A stretch of 64,000 bases of DNA from UMGS1519 sp050951005 (GTDB lineage: Bacteria > Actinomycetota > Coriobacteriia > Coriobacteriales > Eggerthellaceae): contig JBMNIP010000002.1 in the NCBI GenBank assembly GCA_050951005.1, positions 558,001 through 622,000 of the forward strand, in the 5' to 3' direction. This document shows positions 16,749 through 24,698 of this stretch, in pieces (position 1 is the first letter of the stretch; every line of letters begins with the position of its first letter). A program made the translations under genes and the position numbers. Under the pieces are notes generated by a model that worked only from the letters and a program-made list of their open reading frames with translations, ran no database searches and had not been told where the DNA came from.

Positions 16749-17600
16749 CTATAGCAAGAGGGAACAAGCGGCGCAGCCCAGCAAGCCGACGCACAATATT
16801 GCTGCGTCGTCGCTCGTCATAGAGGCATCGTGGAGCCTCGTACGCACCGGAGCCGCGCCATAGCAGCGCGCGTCGAAAGCCTGTCCGATGCGCTCGGCAC
16901 GCCTGAACAGGCTCACGATCAGCGGTATGAAAACGGACCCCCAGGCTTTGAGCGCACTCCAGAACCCGCGATCGTCGAAGTGGGCTCCGCGCGCCAGCTG
17001 CGCAAGGCGAATGCTATCGGCTTCCTGGGCGAACAGCGGGATAAAACGCAGTGCAAGCGACAGCACCATCGCCACATCATCGACAGGAACCCTCAACCGC
17101 CGCAGCGGTCCCAAGAAACGGGCGATTGCGCCGACCAATTGGGTGGAGGGCGTCGAATAGGCAACCACCAAGCTGGCCAGCGTCAGCAGGAGGATGCGCA
17201 GGATCACGAAGCATCCGGTCGCACATCCTGCAGGCAGGAAAGCGAGCGATCCGACGATGGTAATCGGCCCCATACCGGCAAATGGCCCCGCGGTCGAAGC
17301 AGGAGCCCCGTAACTGTATCCCTCGGCGACATGCGACGGATCCAAGGTGAAGGCATTGAACAGCCAAGTGAAGAACAGGATCGCATAGAGCGGAACCAAG
17401 GCGGCAAGCAAACGCCGTGCCGGCAGCTTGGAGCAGGCGCAGACCAGCATGAAACCGGCCAGGTACAGCGCGATCCCCGCCCAGGTCTCTACGAAGAACA
17501 ACCCGATGGAATAGGCAAAAAGCACGACGATCTTAACTCGGGCATCGGTGCGATGCACCGCTGATCGGCGTGGCAGATATGTTAGCAGAACCGTTGGCAT
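16749..17600 (-). CDS. ecfT: Energy-coupling factor transporter transmembrane protein EcfT
   Basis: A 283-residue integral membrane protein with five or more hydrophobic segments and the two cytoplasmic coupling motifs, AQLARGAHFDD and AFDARCYGA, that contact the ATPases in ECF vitamin transporters. In many Gram-positives ecfT follows rplQ together with two ecfA ATPase genes; here the ATPases and truA are absent and a terminator separates ecfT from rplQ. The biotin S-component gene bioY, about 33 kb away, is a possible partner. Ends with a hydrophobic CVGLLGCAACSLLL helix. Confidence 0.88.
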   Translation of the reverse strand: MPTVLLTYLPRRSAVHRTDARVKIVVLFAYSIGLFFVETWAGIALYLAGFMLVCACSKLPARRLLAALVPLYAILFFTWLFNAFTLDPSHVAEGYSYGAPASTAGPFAGMGPITIVGSLAFLPAGCATGCFVILRILLLTLASLVVAYSTPSTQLVGAIARFLGPLRRLRVPVDDVAMVLSLALRFIPLFAQEADSIRLAQLARGAHFDDRGFWSALKAWGSVFIPLIVSLFRRAERIGQAFDARCYGAAPVRTRLHDASMTSDDAAILCVGLLGCAACSLLL

Positions 17601-17642
17601 GGAACTTTATCATAGAACATCGCGTGGCTGCTCTCGGACACG

Positions 17643-17667
17643 AAAAGGGGCCGCTATGCGACCCCTT
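17643..17667 (-). terminator. Terminator of the rpoA-rplQ operon
   Basis: A 10-bp stem (AAGGGGTCGC / GCGGCCCCTT on the minus strand) with a tight loop, running into TTTT, about 40 bp after the rplQ stop. It separates rplQ from ecfT. Confidence 0.8.
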
Positions 17668-17704
17668 CATCAAGCCAATTAATCTGTATCGCGAGAATAC
17701 CGCG

Positions 17705-18313
17705 CTACTCGGCCTTTTCCTCGGCGTCGTCCGCCTTCTCCTCGGCGGCTTCGGCCTGCTCGTCAGCCGCCTCGGCCTTATCCTCAGCAGCTTCGGCCTT
17801 CTCCTCTTCGACCGGAGCCTCCTCGGCGGCTTCCTCGGCAGGAGCTTCCTTATCGGCAGGCTCCTCGGCCTTTTCCTCTTCCTTGGCCTTGGCCTTGGTT
17901 TCGGCCTTAGCCGGCTTCTCATCCTTCTTCTCGTCCTTCTTTTTCTTCTGGACGGGCTCGCGGACAAGCTCCATGATCACCATGGGAGCACCGTCGCCCT
18001 TGCGGGGGCCGAGCTTCATGATGCGGGTATAACCGCCGTTGCGGCCTGCGAACATACCCTGGTCGACCTTGTCGAAGACCTCGCGAACGACTTCGGCATC
18101 GCCCAGCCAAGCGATGGCAAGACGACGGGAATGCAGGTCGCCCTTCTTTGCCCAGGTGATGATGCGGTCGACGTCCGGGCGAATCTCCTTCGCACGCGCA
18201 TCGATGGTCTTGATGCGGTCGTTCAGGAACAGAGCAGTGACCAGGCTGCGCTTCATGGCCTTGGTGTGGGCGGAGTCGGTGCCCAGCTTGCGGCCCTTCT
18301 TGTAATGTCTCAT
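17705..18313 (-). CDS. rplQ: 50S ribosomal protein L17 with acidic C-terminal extension
   Basis: The first 120 residues or so are a normal L17 (MRHYKKGRKLG start, RNGGYTRIMKLGPRKGDGAPM end). About 80 extra residues follow: a basic KKKKDEKKDEK stretch, then a long Glu/Ala/Lys-rich run (EEKAEAAEDKAEA type) predicted to be helical and strongly acidic. L17 lies near the peptide exit tunnel, so the tail would project from that face of the ribosome. It is the last gene of the infA-rplQ run, 10 bp after rpoA. Confidence 0.97.
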   Translation of the reverse strand: MRHYKKGRKLGTDSAHTKAMKRSLVTALFLNDRIKTIDARAKEIRPDVDRIITWAKKGDLHSRRLAIAWLGDAEVVREVFDKVDQGMFAGRNGGYTRIMKLGPRKGDGAPMVIMELVREPVQKKKKDEKKDEKPAKAETKAKAKEEEKAEEPADKEAPAEEAAEEAPVEEEKAEAAEDKAEAADEQAEAAEEKADDAEEKAE

Positions 18314-18322
18314 TGACTTCTC

Positions 18323-19279
18323 CTATTGCTTCAAGCTGAGGCCCATAGAGATCAGCTTGTCCTTGACTTCCTCGATCGACTTCGCACCGAAGTTGCGGAT
18401 GTTCAGCAGGTCGTTCTCAGAGTACTCGACCAGCTGGCGCACCGAGTGGATGCCCGCGCGCTTCAGGCAGTTGTAGGAACGGACGGACAGGTCCAGATCC
18501 TCGATCTGCTTATCAAGCTCCGCATTGGCCTTCTGGCCTTCGGGGGCGAAGATGGACGGCGTTTCGGCGTTCTCGTCATCCTCGTCATCCCGCTGAATCA
18601 GGCTGAGGAATGCGTTCATGTACTGGTTGATGATATTCGCAGCACGGCAAACGGCATCGGTCGGCGTGATGGAGCCGTCGGTCTCGACCTCCAGCACCAG
18701 GCGATCATAATCGGTACGCTGGCCCACGCGGGTATCGGTGACGTTGAGCGTGCAGCGCCGAACCGGCGAGAAAAGCGAGTCGACATGGATGATGCCGATG
18801 GGGTCCTCGGTGCGCTTGTTGCGCTCTGCCGAGACATACCCACGGCCCACGCCGATGCGAATCGTCATGTCCAGCGTGCCGCCATCAGCAACGGTAGCGA
18901 TGACGTGCTCGGGGTTGATCAGCTCAAACTCCGTTGGCACCTCGAGATCGGCACCGGTCACGGTGCACGGTCCCTCGGCCAGCACATGAGCCGTCGCCTC
19001 TTCGATATCGTCATTCAAAGCCGCGAACACCAGACCCTTGACGTTCAGCACGATGTCGGTGACATCCTCGATCACGCCCTCTACGGTCGTGAACTCATGC
19101 TGCACGCCTTCGATCTTGATAGCGGTTGCTTTCGCACCATCCAGGGAAGAAAGCAGGACCCGGCGAATGCTGTTGCCCAGCGTGGTGCCATAGCCTCGCT
19201 CGAGCGGCTCGACGGTATAGCGTCCAACGCGCTCGTTTACCTCTTCCGCGGTGACTGTCGGCCTCATGAATTCTGTCAT
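18323..19279 (-). CDS. rpoA: DNA-directed RNA polymerase subunit alpha
   Basis: A 318-residue alpha subunit. The N-terminal dimerisation domain contains RGYGTTLGNSIRRVLLSSL and ATAIKIEGVQHEF. The C-terminal domain (about 250-318) has LDLSVRSYNCLKRAGIHSVRQL, used for UP-element and activator contacts. The two are joined by an acidic linker (RDDEDDENAET). It sits between rpsD and rplQ in the usual order. Confidence 0.98.
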   Translation of the reverse strand: MTEFMRPTVTAEEVNERVGRYTVEPLERGYGTTLGNSIRRVLLSSLDGAKATAIKIEGVQHEFTTVEGVIEDVTDIVLNVKGLVFAALNDDIEEATAHVLAEGPCTVTGADLEVPTEFELINPEHVIATVADGGTLDMTIRIGVGRGYVSAERNKRTEDPIGIIHVDSLFSPVRRCTLNVTDTRVGQRTDYDRLVLEVETDGSITPTDAVCRAANIINQYMNAFLSLIQRDDEDDENAETPSIFAPEGQKANAELDKQIEDLDLSVRSYNCLKRAGIHSVRQLVEYSENDLLNIRNFGAKSIEEVKDKLISMGLSLKQ

Positions 19280-19308
19280 ATTCTTGTAGCCTCCTTGGGA
19301 AAGCTCCG

Positions 19309-19905
19309 CTATTTCGAATAGAGTTCGACGATAAGCTGCTCTTGAATGTCCAGATCGATCTGGTCGCGCAGAGGCAGGCTCAGCACGCTGCCTTGCAGCT
19401 TCTCGATATCAACCTCCAACCAAACAGGCACCTGAACGCGCTCGTTGGAAACAAGGGCGCTCTTGATAACCAGCAAGTCCTTGGCCTTCGGGGCCACCGC
19501 AATCAGATCGCCGGGACGGACGCGGTAGGAAGGAATGTCCACACGGCGGCCGTTGACGGTGATGTGGCCATGGGAGACGGTCTGACGGGCCTCCTTGCGC
19601 GTACGGGCAAAGCCCAGGCGGAAGACCACGTTGTCAAGACGCGACTCCAGAATCTGCATCAGGTTGTCGCCGGTGATGCCGGGCATGGATTTCGCCTTCT
19701 TGAAGTAGCCGCGGAACTGCTTTTCCAGAACGCCGTAGATGAACTTGGCCTTCTGCTTCTCGCGCAGCTGCATGCCGTACTCGCTTTCGCGGCGACGGCG
19801 CTTCGGCTGACGCTTGGATTCCTTTTTGCTGCTGTATCCCAGAACGACAGGATCGATTCCGAGCTGACGGCAGCGCTTAAGAACCGGAGTTCTATCGATT
19901 GCCAT
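19309..19905 (-). CDS. rpsD: 30S ribosomal protein S4
   Basis: A 198-residue S4: primary 16S-binding protein and assembly initiator. The S4 RNA-binding domain is visible from LESRLDNVVFRLGFARTRKEARQTVSHGH, followed by NGRRVDIPSYRVRPGD. The N-terminal zinc cysteines found in some S4 forms are absent; only one cysteine (CRQLG) is seen. In several bacteria S4 represses its own operon by binding the leader. Confidence 0.98.
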   Translation of the reverse strand: MAIDRTPVLKRCRQLGIDPVVLGYSSKKESKRQPKRRRRESEYGMQLREKQKAKFIYGVLEKQFRGYFKKAKSMPGITGDNLMQILESRLDNVVFRLGFARTRKEARQTVSHGHITVNGRRVDIPSYRVRPGDLIAVAPKAKDLLVIKSALVSNERVQVPVWLEVDIEKLQGSVLSLPLRDQIDLDIQEQLIVELYSK

Positions 19906-19921
19906 TATGTTGTCCTTTCAA

Positions 19922-20320
19922 TTAAACGCGACGACGCTTGCGCTGACGGCAACCGTTGTGCGGGATGGGCGTGCAGTCCTGGATGCTGGAGACTTCGAGA
20001 CCCGCCGCCTGAAGCGAACGGATTGCGGTCTCACGGCCGGAACCGGGGCCCTTGACGAAAACAGCAACCTTATGCAGGCCATGCTCCATAGCCGTCTTGG
20101 CGGCGGCTTCTGCAGCCATCTGGGCAGCGAACGGCGTGGACTTGCGGGAGCCCTTGAAACCGACGGTGCCAGCGGACTGCCAGGAAATCACATTGCCCTG
20201 GGGATCGGTGATGCTGACGATAGTGTTGTTGAACGTGGACTTGATATGAGCCTGGCCCACGGAAACATTCTTGCGCTCTGCGCGCTTCACGCGGGCATGA
20301 GCGTTCTTCTTAGTTGCCAC
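19922..20320 (-). CDS. rpsK: 30S ribosomal protein S11
   Basis: A 132-residue S11 with the standard core (AHIKSTFNNTIVSITD; STPFAAQMAAEAAA; VFVKGPGSGRETAIR) and the C-terminal TPIPHNGCRQRKRRRV tail. The start codon is GTG, with AGGTAGCT-type purine-rich sequence upstream. It is in the normal rpsM-rpsK-rpsD order. Confidence 0.98.
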   Translation of the reverse strand: MATKKNAHARVKRAERKNVSVGQAHIKSTFNNTIVSITDPQGNVISWQSAGTVGFKGSRKSTPFAAQMAAEAAAKTAMEHGLHKVAVFVKGPGSGRETAIRSLQAAGLEVSSIQDCTPIPHNGCRQRKRRRV

Positions 20321-20335
20321 TTAAGCTACCTCCAC

Positions 20336-20701
20336 TTATTTCTTTCCGCCGATTTGCTTACGCTTGCCCTTGCGGGTGCGCGCATTCGTGTGCGTGCGCT
20401 GGCCGCGGACGGGCAGGCCCTTGCGATGACGCAGGCCACGATAGCAACCGATTTCCATGAGGCGCTTGATGTCCTGGGACTTCTCACGATGCAGGTCGCC
20501 CTCGACCGTGAGGTTCTTGTTGATGTAATCGCGCAGCTTGGACAGATCTTCTTCAGTCAGATCCTTGCAGCGGGTATCCGGATTAACACCGGTGGCTGCG
20601 ATGATTTTCTTCGCGGTCGTGTTGCCGATGCCGTAAATATAGGTCAAGCCGATTTCGACGCGCTTTTCGCGAGGAAGGTCAACACCTACGAGACGTGCCA
20701 T
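20336..20701 (-). CDS. rpsM: 30S ribosomal protein S13
   Basis: A 121-residue S13. The start MARLVGVDLPREKRVEIGLTY, the IYGIGNTTAKKI motif and the C-terminal RGQRTHTNARTRKGKRK tail, which reaches the P-site tRNA, are all typical. It lies 18 bp after rpmJ. Confidence 0.98.
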   Translation of the reverse strand: MARLVGVDLPREKRVEIGLTYIYGIGNTTAKKIIAATGVNPDTRCKDLTEEDLSKLRDYINKNLTVEGDLHREKSQDIKRLMEIGCYRGLRHRKGLPVRGQRTHTNARTRKGKRKQIGGKK

Positions 20702-20719
20702 GTTTCTACCTTCTTCCCT

Positions 20720-20833
20720 TTAACCCTGACGCTGCTTGTGGCGCGGGTTCTCGCAAATCACGTAAACCTTGCCGTGGCGTCGAATAATCTTGCACTTATC
20801 GCACATTTTCTTGACCGAAGGACGTACCTTCAT
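20720..20833 (-). CDS. rpmJ: 50S ribosomal protein L36
   Basis: A 37-codon gene translated by hand: it starts MKVRPSVKKMCDKCK and ends NPRHKQRQG. The zinc ligands (CDKC, C and H) of the C+ form are present, so this is the zinc-binding paralogue. AAAGGAA lies upstream of ATG 20833. It sits between infA and rpsM as in most bacteria. Confidence 0.96.
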   Translation of the reverse strand: MKVRPSVKKMCDKCKIIRRHGKVYVICENPRHKQRQG

Positions 20834-20871
20834 ATCAAATTCCTTTCGGTTATGCGTACCAATGTATTTCT

Positions 20872-20908
20872 ATATGAAAACACCCAGCCGCAGGTGATTT
20901 TTTCATAT
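20872..20908 (-). promoter_or_regulatory. AT-rich hairpin in the infA-rpmJ spacer
   Basis: An interrupted inverted repeat: ATATGAAAA (20872-20880) with TTTTCATAT (20900-20908), and an inner CACC / GGTG step, around a GC-rich loop. It lies about 40 bp upstream of rpmJ in a 227-bp spacer, much longer than other gaps in this operon. It may be a leader structure for autoregulation or a processing site. Confidence 0.4.
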
Positions 20909-21060
20909 ACAGCAACTGAAGGGCTTGCTTGCGGAACCCAGGCATCGCCCAGGCTGCCCAGCTATGTCCTCAAGCGCTGAATGTCCCCGCGGGTCCGCGC
21001 AGCGTGCCGACCCGTAGTCGTTCTTGCACGCTCCGGGGCGAAAGCGCGCAATATAATTTC

Positions 21061-21279
21061 TTACTTGAAACGATAGGTAATGCGTCCACGGTCGAGATCG
21101 TATACGGACAGCTCAACCGTCACGCGGTCGCCAGGGAGGATTTTGATGTAATGCATGCGCATTTTGCCGGAGATGTGAGCCAAGATATTGTGGCCGTTTT
21201 CCAGCTCAACCCTAAACATGGCATTCGGCAAGGCCTCGATGACCTTACCTTCAAGTTCGATGACATCGTCCTTGGACAA
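21061..21279 (-). CDS. infA: Translation initiation factor IF-1
   Basis: A 72-residue S1-like OB-fold protein with the usual IF-1 sequence (VIELEGKVIEALPNAMFRV; GDRVTVELSVYDL; RGRITYRFK end). The start codon is TTG at 21277-21279 on the minus strand, with a strong AAGGAGG close upstream; no ATG or GTG could serve without cutting the conserved N-terminus. It is the first gene of the operon; a TAATAT -10 candidate lies at 21323-21328. Confidence 0.97.
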   Translation of the reverse strand: MSKDDVIELEGKVIEALPNAMFRVELENGHNILAHISGKMRMHYIKILPGDRVTVELSVYDLDRGRITYRFK

Positions 21280-21390
21280 AAGCCCTCCTTTACGCAGTTT
21301 TCCCGCATTGCGACAAACTGAAATATTAGCAAATTTCTGTATTTTCCGCAGGAGACCCCATAGGTCACCACATATCTTTCAAATGTACGA

Positions 21391-21419
21391 TTGACCCAAA
21401 CCAGTAGCGCGTTTACAAT
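21391..21419 (+). promoter_or_regulatory. Promoter of the tRNA-Lys/tRNA-Gln unit
   Basis: TTGACC (21391-21396), a 17-bp spacer, and TACAAT (21414-21419); the tRNA starts 20 bp downstream of the -10 box. A near-consensus housekeeping promoter. Confidence 0.85.
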
Positions 21420-21439
21420 GCAATGACGCAACCGGTTTG

Positions 21440-21515
21440 GGGCCGTTAGCTCAGTTGGTAGAGCAGGGGACTTTTAATCCCAAGGTCGAGGGTTCGAGTC
21501 CCTCACGGCCCACCA
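21440..21515 (+). tRNA. tRNA-Lys (anticodon TTT)
   Basis: A 76-nt cloverleaf: acceptor GGGCCGT pairs with ACGGCCC, D-loop AGCTCAGTTGGTAGAGC, anticodon loop CTTTTAA, T-arm GAGGGTTCGAGTCCCTC, and an encoded CCA end. Confidence 0.97.
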
Positions 21516-21558
21516 GCGTTGCTCTTTGCGGCGGATCCTGCCGCACCGTTTTCGGCAA

Positions 21559-21632
21559 TGGGCCATCGTCCAATGGTAGGACTCTGGTTTTTGGTACCAG
21601 CTATGTAGGTTCGAATCCTGCTGGCCCAGCCA
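21559..21632 (+). tRNA. tRNA-Gln (anticodon TTG)
   Basis: A 74-nt cloverleaf: acceptor TGGGCCA pairs with TGGCCCA, anticodon loop TTTTGGT, T-arm GTAGGTTCGAATCCTGC, and an encoded CCA. It lies 43 bp after tRNA-Lys and is probably co-transcribed with it. Confidence 0.97.
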
Positions 21633-21650
21633 CTTCATTTTCCACACGCA

Positions 21651-21688
21651 AAGGGGGCGGCGGAACATTCCGTCGCCCCCTTCTTTAT
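21651..21688 (+). terminator. Terminator of the tRNA unit
   Basis: A strong stem with AAGGGGGCG and CGCCCCCTT outer arms (21651-21682) and an inner CGGAA/TTCCG step, followed by CTTTAT. It also lies beyond the 3' end of groEL and may act in both directions. Confidence 0.85.
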
Positions 21689-21749
21689 GGCGCGTTGTCT
21701 TACGCTGGAAAGCAATCGCTTTGCGGTATATGCACCTACCGCGCGGAGA

Positions 21750-23387
21750 TTACATCATTCCCATGCCGTTGCCGCCTTGGCCGCCGCCGGCCAGTGCAGA
21801 CAGATCCGGACCCTCCTGCGGGATCTCGTTGATGCTGGCCTCGGTGATCAGGATCAGGCCGGCAACGCTGGCTGCGGACTGCAGAGCGGTGCGCGTAACC
21901 TTCACCGGGTCGTTCACGCCCATCTTGATCATGTCGCCGTACTCGCCCGTTGCGGAGTTCAGGCCCTCGCCCTTCGGCATGCCCTTGACCTTCTCAACCA
22001 CGACAGAGCCTTCATAGCCGGCGTTCTGAGCGATGACGCGCATCGGGGCCTCAAGGGCCTTGCGGACGATCTGAATGCCGACGCGTTCGTCCTCATTGGC
22101 AACATCCAGCTTGTCCAGGGCGGGCAGCGCGTCGACCAGTGCAACGCCGCCGCCGGCAACGATGCCCTCTTCAACGGCGGCACGCGTCGCCTGCAGGGCA
22201 TCTTCGATGCGGCTCTTCTTCTCCTTCAGCTCGGACTCGGTAGCCGCGCCGACCTTCAGGACTGCCACGCCGCCGGAGATCTTGGCCAAGCGCTCCTGCA
22301 GCTTCTCACGGTCGAAGTCGGAATCGGTGCGGTCGATCTCGCCCTTGATCTGGGCAGCACGCTCATCGATCTTGGCCTTGTCGCCGGCACCATCAACGAT
22401 CATCGTGTTGTCCTTGGTGACCTTGACGGTCTTGGCGGTGCCCAGCATGTCGATGGAAGCATCGGCCAGCGTCAGGCCGAAGTCCTTGTCGATTACGGTA
22501 CCGCCGGTAACCACGGCGATGTCCTCGAGGATACGCTTACGGCGGTCACCGAAGCCGGGGGCCTTGATGGCGACCACGTTCAGGGTGCCGCGCAGCTTGT
22601 TCAGCAGCAGGGTGGCCAAAGCCTCGCCGTCGACATCCTCGGCGACGATCAGCAGCGGACGGCCGGACTTCATGACGCCCTCCAGCAGCGGAACCAGATC
22701 CTGGATGTTGGAGATCTTCTGGTCGGTCAGCAGGATGTAGGGATCCTTCAGATCTGCAACCATGTTGTCCATATCGGTTGCCATGTACGGGCTGATGTAC
22801 CCACGGTCGTACTGCATGCCCTCAACGACGTCGACATCGAAGCCGAACGTCTGGCTTTCCTCGACGGAAATTGCACCGTCGCGGCCGACAGCCTCCATGG
22901 CCTCGGCAATCTTCGTACCGATGACCTCGTCACCGGCGGAGATGGTGCCGACATTGGCAACCTGGTCTTTGGTCTCGACGGCGATGGCGTCATCCTTGAT
23001 GGAATCGACCACTGCGTCGACTGCCTTCTCAATGCCGCGGCGCACGGACAGGGCATCGGCGCCTGCGGTGACGTTGCGCAGGCCCTCGTTGACGATGACC
23101 TCGGCAAGCAGGGTTGCGGTGGTGGTGCCGTCGCCAGCGACGTCGTTGGTCTTAACGGCAACTTCCTTGACCAGCTGGGCGCCCATGTTCTCCACGGGAT
23201 CCTCAAGCTCGACTTCCTTGGCTACCGTCACACCGTCGTTGGTAACGACCGGAGCGCCATAGGACTTCTCCAGGGCAACGTAACGGCCCTTGGGCCCGAG
23301 GGTGACCTTCACCGCATCGGCCAATTTGGTGACGCCGGCCGCCATTCCGCTGCGGGCTTCGGCATCGAACTTAATATCTTTTGCCAT
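21750..23387 (-). CDS. groL: Chaperonin GroEL (Hsp60)
   Basis: A 545-residue chaperonin starting MAKDIKFDAEARSGM. Nucleotide-site motifs are present (VTLGPKGRYVAL; NDVAGDGTTTATLLA), with the conserved GGGVALVDALPAL segment and a Gly/Met-rich C-terminal tail (GGGQGGNGMGMM). It forms the double-ring folding machine. ATG 23387 has AAAGGAA upstream. It follows groES by 74 bp and shares its CIRCE control. Confidence 0.98.
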   Translation of the reverse strand: MAKDIKFDAEARSGMAAGVTKLADAVKVTLGPKGRYVALEKSYGAPVVTNDGVTVAKEVELEDPVENMGAQLVKEVAVKTNDVAGDGTTTATLLAEVIVNEGLRNVTAGADALSVRRGIEKAVDAVVDSIKDDAIAVETKDQVANVGTISAGDEVIGTKIAEAMEAVGRDGAISVEESQTFGFDVDVVEGMQYDRGYISPYMATDMDNMVADLKDPYILLTDQKISNIQDLVPLLEGVMKSGRPLLIVAEDVDGEALATLLLNKLRGTLNVVAIKAPGFGDRRKRILEDIAVVTGGTVIDKDFGLTLADASIDMLGTAKTVKVTKDNTMIVDGAGDKAKIDERAAQIKGEIDRTDSDFDREKLQERLAKISGGVAVLKVGAATESELKEKKSRIEDALQATRAAVEEGIVAGGGVALVDALPALDKLDVANEDERVGIQIVRKALEAPMRVIAQNAGYEGSVVVEKVKGMPKGEGLNSATGEYGDMIKMGVNDPVKVTRTALQSAASVAGLILITEASINEIPQEGPDLSALAGGGQGGNGMGMM

Positions 23388-23461
23388 GATGTTCCTTTCA
23401 AAAAGGGGATTTGCGGTATCGCCGGCATAAATTGCCGGCAGCATTGCCTTACAGGAATGGA

Positions 23462-23752
23462 CTAGTCAGCGTACTTCGCGTAGATGTCCTCGTTGCGCAT
23501 GAGCATCAGCTTTTCACCGTCGACCTCGACCTCGGTTGCGCCGTACTTGGCGAATACCACATGGTCGCCTTCCTTGACGGTCATGGGAATCAGGTTGCCA
23601 TCCTTGTCATGCTTGCCTTCGCCGACAGCCACGACATAACCGCTCTGCGGCTTCTCCTTCGACTCGGAAGCGAGATACAGTCCAGACGCGGTGGTTTCCT
23701 CCGCCTCGTCTTGACGGATGAGGACGCGATCGCCCAACGGAATCAGCTTCAT
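23462..23752 (-). CDS. groS: Co-chaperonin GroES
   Basis: A 96-residue GroES starting MKLIPLGDRVLI, with the mobile loop EAEETTASGLYLA and the standard VKEGDHVVFAKYGATEV core. It caps GroEL. AAAGGA lies upstream of ATG 23752. It is the first gene of the groES-groEL operon. Confidence 0.98.
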   Translation of the reverse strand: MKLIPLGDRVLIRQDEAEETTASGLYLASESKEKPQSGYVVAVGEGKHDKDGNLIPMTVKEGDHVVFAKYGATEVEVDGEKLMLMRNEDIYAKYAD

Positions 23753-23835
23753 ATACTGCCATCCTTTCCTATGTTTGTTCCTGCTGCCAGGATCATTGCC
23801 TTCCTTGTCTGCACAAGATAGCCCCTGCAGACGGA

Positions 23836-23862
23836 TTAGCACTCATTGGCTTAGAGTGCCAA
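23836..23862 (-). promoter_or_regulatory. CIRCE operator for HrcA
   Basis: TTAGCACTC (23836-23844), a 9-bp spacer, and GAGTGCCAA (23854-23862): 8 of 9 bases match a perfect inverted repeat. It lies 84 bp upstream of groES and is the known HrcA repressor site, so groESL should be heat-induced by loss of HrcA repression. hrcA is not in the window. Confidence 0.95.
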
Positions 23863-23953
23863 CACAGAGCATAGTATCATGCGAAATGTGAAATGCAAGA
23901 TTTTTAAGAGAAAATTTAAGTCAATTCCGCTTAGATTTTCTTTTCAGACCTGG

Positions 23954-23986
23954 AAAAGCCGCCCTTACCCTGAAGGGAAGGACGGC
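23954..23986 (-). terminator. Terminator downstream of hypB
   Basis: On the minus strand GCCGTCCTT pairs with AAGGGCGGC (one G-U pair) around a CCC/GGG tip, followed by TTTT. It lies 50 bp after the hypB stop and probably ends the menG-to-hypB transcript. Confidence 0.75.
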
Positions 23987-24035
23987 ATATTGCTAACAAA
24001 ATGCCTGGTCGGCAATGTAAAGAAAAGGCTTCGCG

Positions 24036-24698
24036 CTACTGGATGGCACGGACCTGCTCGGCCAACCAGGTAGCCCAAGCCTCCACACCATCACCACGAG
24101 TTGCGGAAATCGGGAAGATCGGCGCGGTGGGGTTAAGCTGATCGACCCGTTCGTTGAACGCATCCTGATCGAAGTTGAAAACCGGCAGCGTGTCGACTTT
24201 GTTCAGCACAACGGCTTTCACGACCTGGAAGGCATTGGGGTACTTCAGCGGCTTGTCGTCGCCCTCGGGCACGCTGAGGATGACGATCTTGGCGTTCTCA
24301 CCCAGATCGAAATCCGTCGGGCATACCAGGTTGCCCACGTTCTCGACGATGATCAAGTCGAGATCGTCCAGATCGAGAGCTGCCAAGGCGCGGCTCAGCA
24401 TATTCCCCTCTAGATGGCAGGAGCCGCCGGTGTTGATCTGCACAGCCGGAATGCCCTGTGCTTTGATTTTCTCGGAATCGACCTGACCGGCAATATCCCC
24501 CTCGATGACAGCGATGTTGAACTCATCGCGCAGCGCATCGATAGTGGCCTGGATGGTCGAGGTCTTTCCCGATCCGGGACTTGCCAGAACATTCAGCAAG
24601 TACACATGCTTTTCTGCCAACAGGTCGCGATTGGCCTGTGCCAGCTCGTCGTTTTTCGCCAGAATCGGTTCTTTCATATCGATATGCGCCATGGTCAC
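24036..24698 (-). CDS. hypB: Hydrogenase nickel incorporation protein HypB
   Basis: A 220-residue SIMIBI GTPase. The P-loop SPGSGKTS lies at 40-47; the metal/nucleotide region NTGGSCHLEGNML and the NKVDTL guanine motif are present, and ENVGNLVCPTDFDLGE is the family signature. The N-terminal CXXCGC motif and His-rich nickel store seen in some HypB proteins are missing. With HypA it inserts nickel into [NiFe]-hydrogenase. The start is either GTG 24698, overlapping the hypA stop as GTGA, or ATG 24692; I give the longer. No hydrogenase structural gene is in the window. Confidence 0.95.
   Translation of the reverse strand: MTMAHIDMKEPILAKNDELAQANRDLLAEKHVYLLNVLASPGSGKTSTIQATIDALRDEFNIAVIEGDIAGQVDSEKIKAQGIPAVQINTGGSCHLEGNMLSRALAALDLDDLDLIIVENVGNLVCPTDFDLGENAKIVILSVPEGDDKPLKYPNAFQVVKAVVLNKVDTLPVFNFDQDAFNERVDQLNPTAPIFPISATRGDGVEAWATWLAEQVRAIQ

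Noticed and set aside
21440..21632. The tRNA-Lys/tRNA-Gln pair as an attachment site for a mobile element
   Set aside because: No integrase, direct repeat of a tRNA end or foreign gene block lies next to them; both flanks are housekeeping operons.
21687..23465. A 592-codon open frame opposite groEL
   Set aside because: It mirrors the codon bias of groEL and has no recognisable domain.
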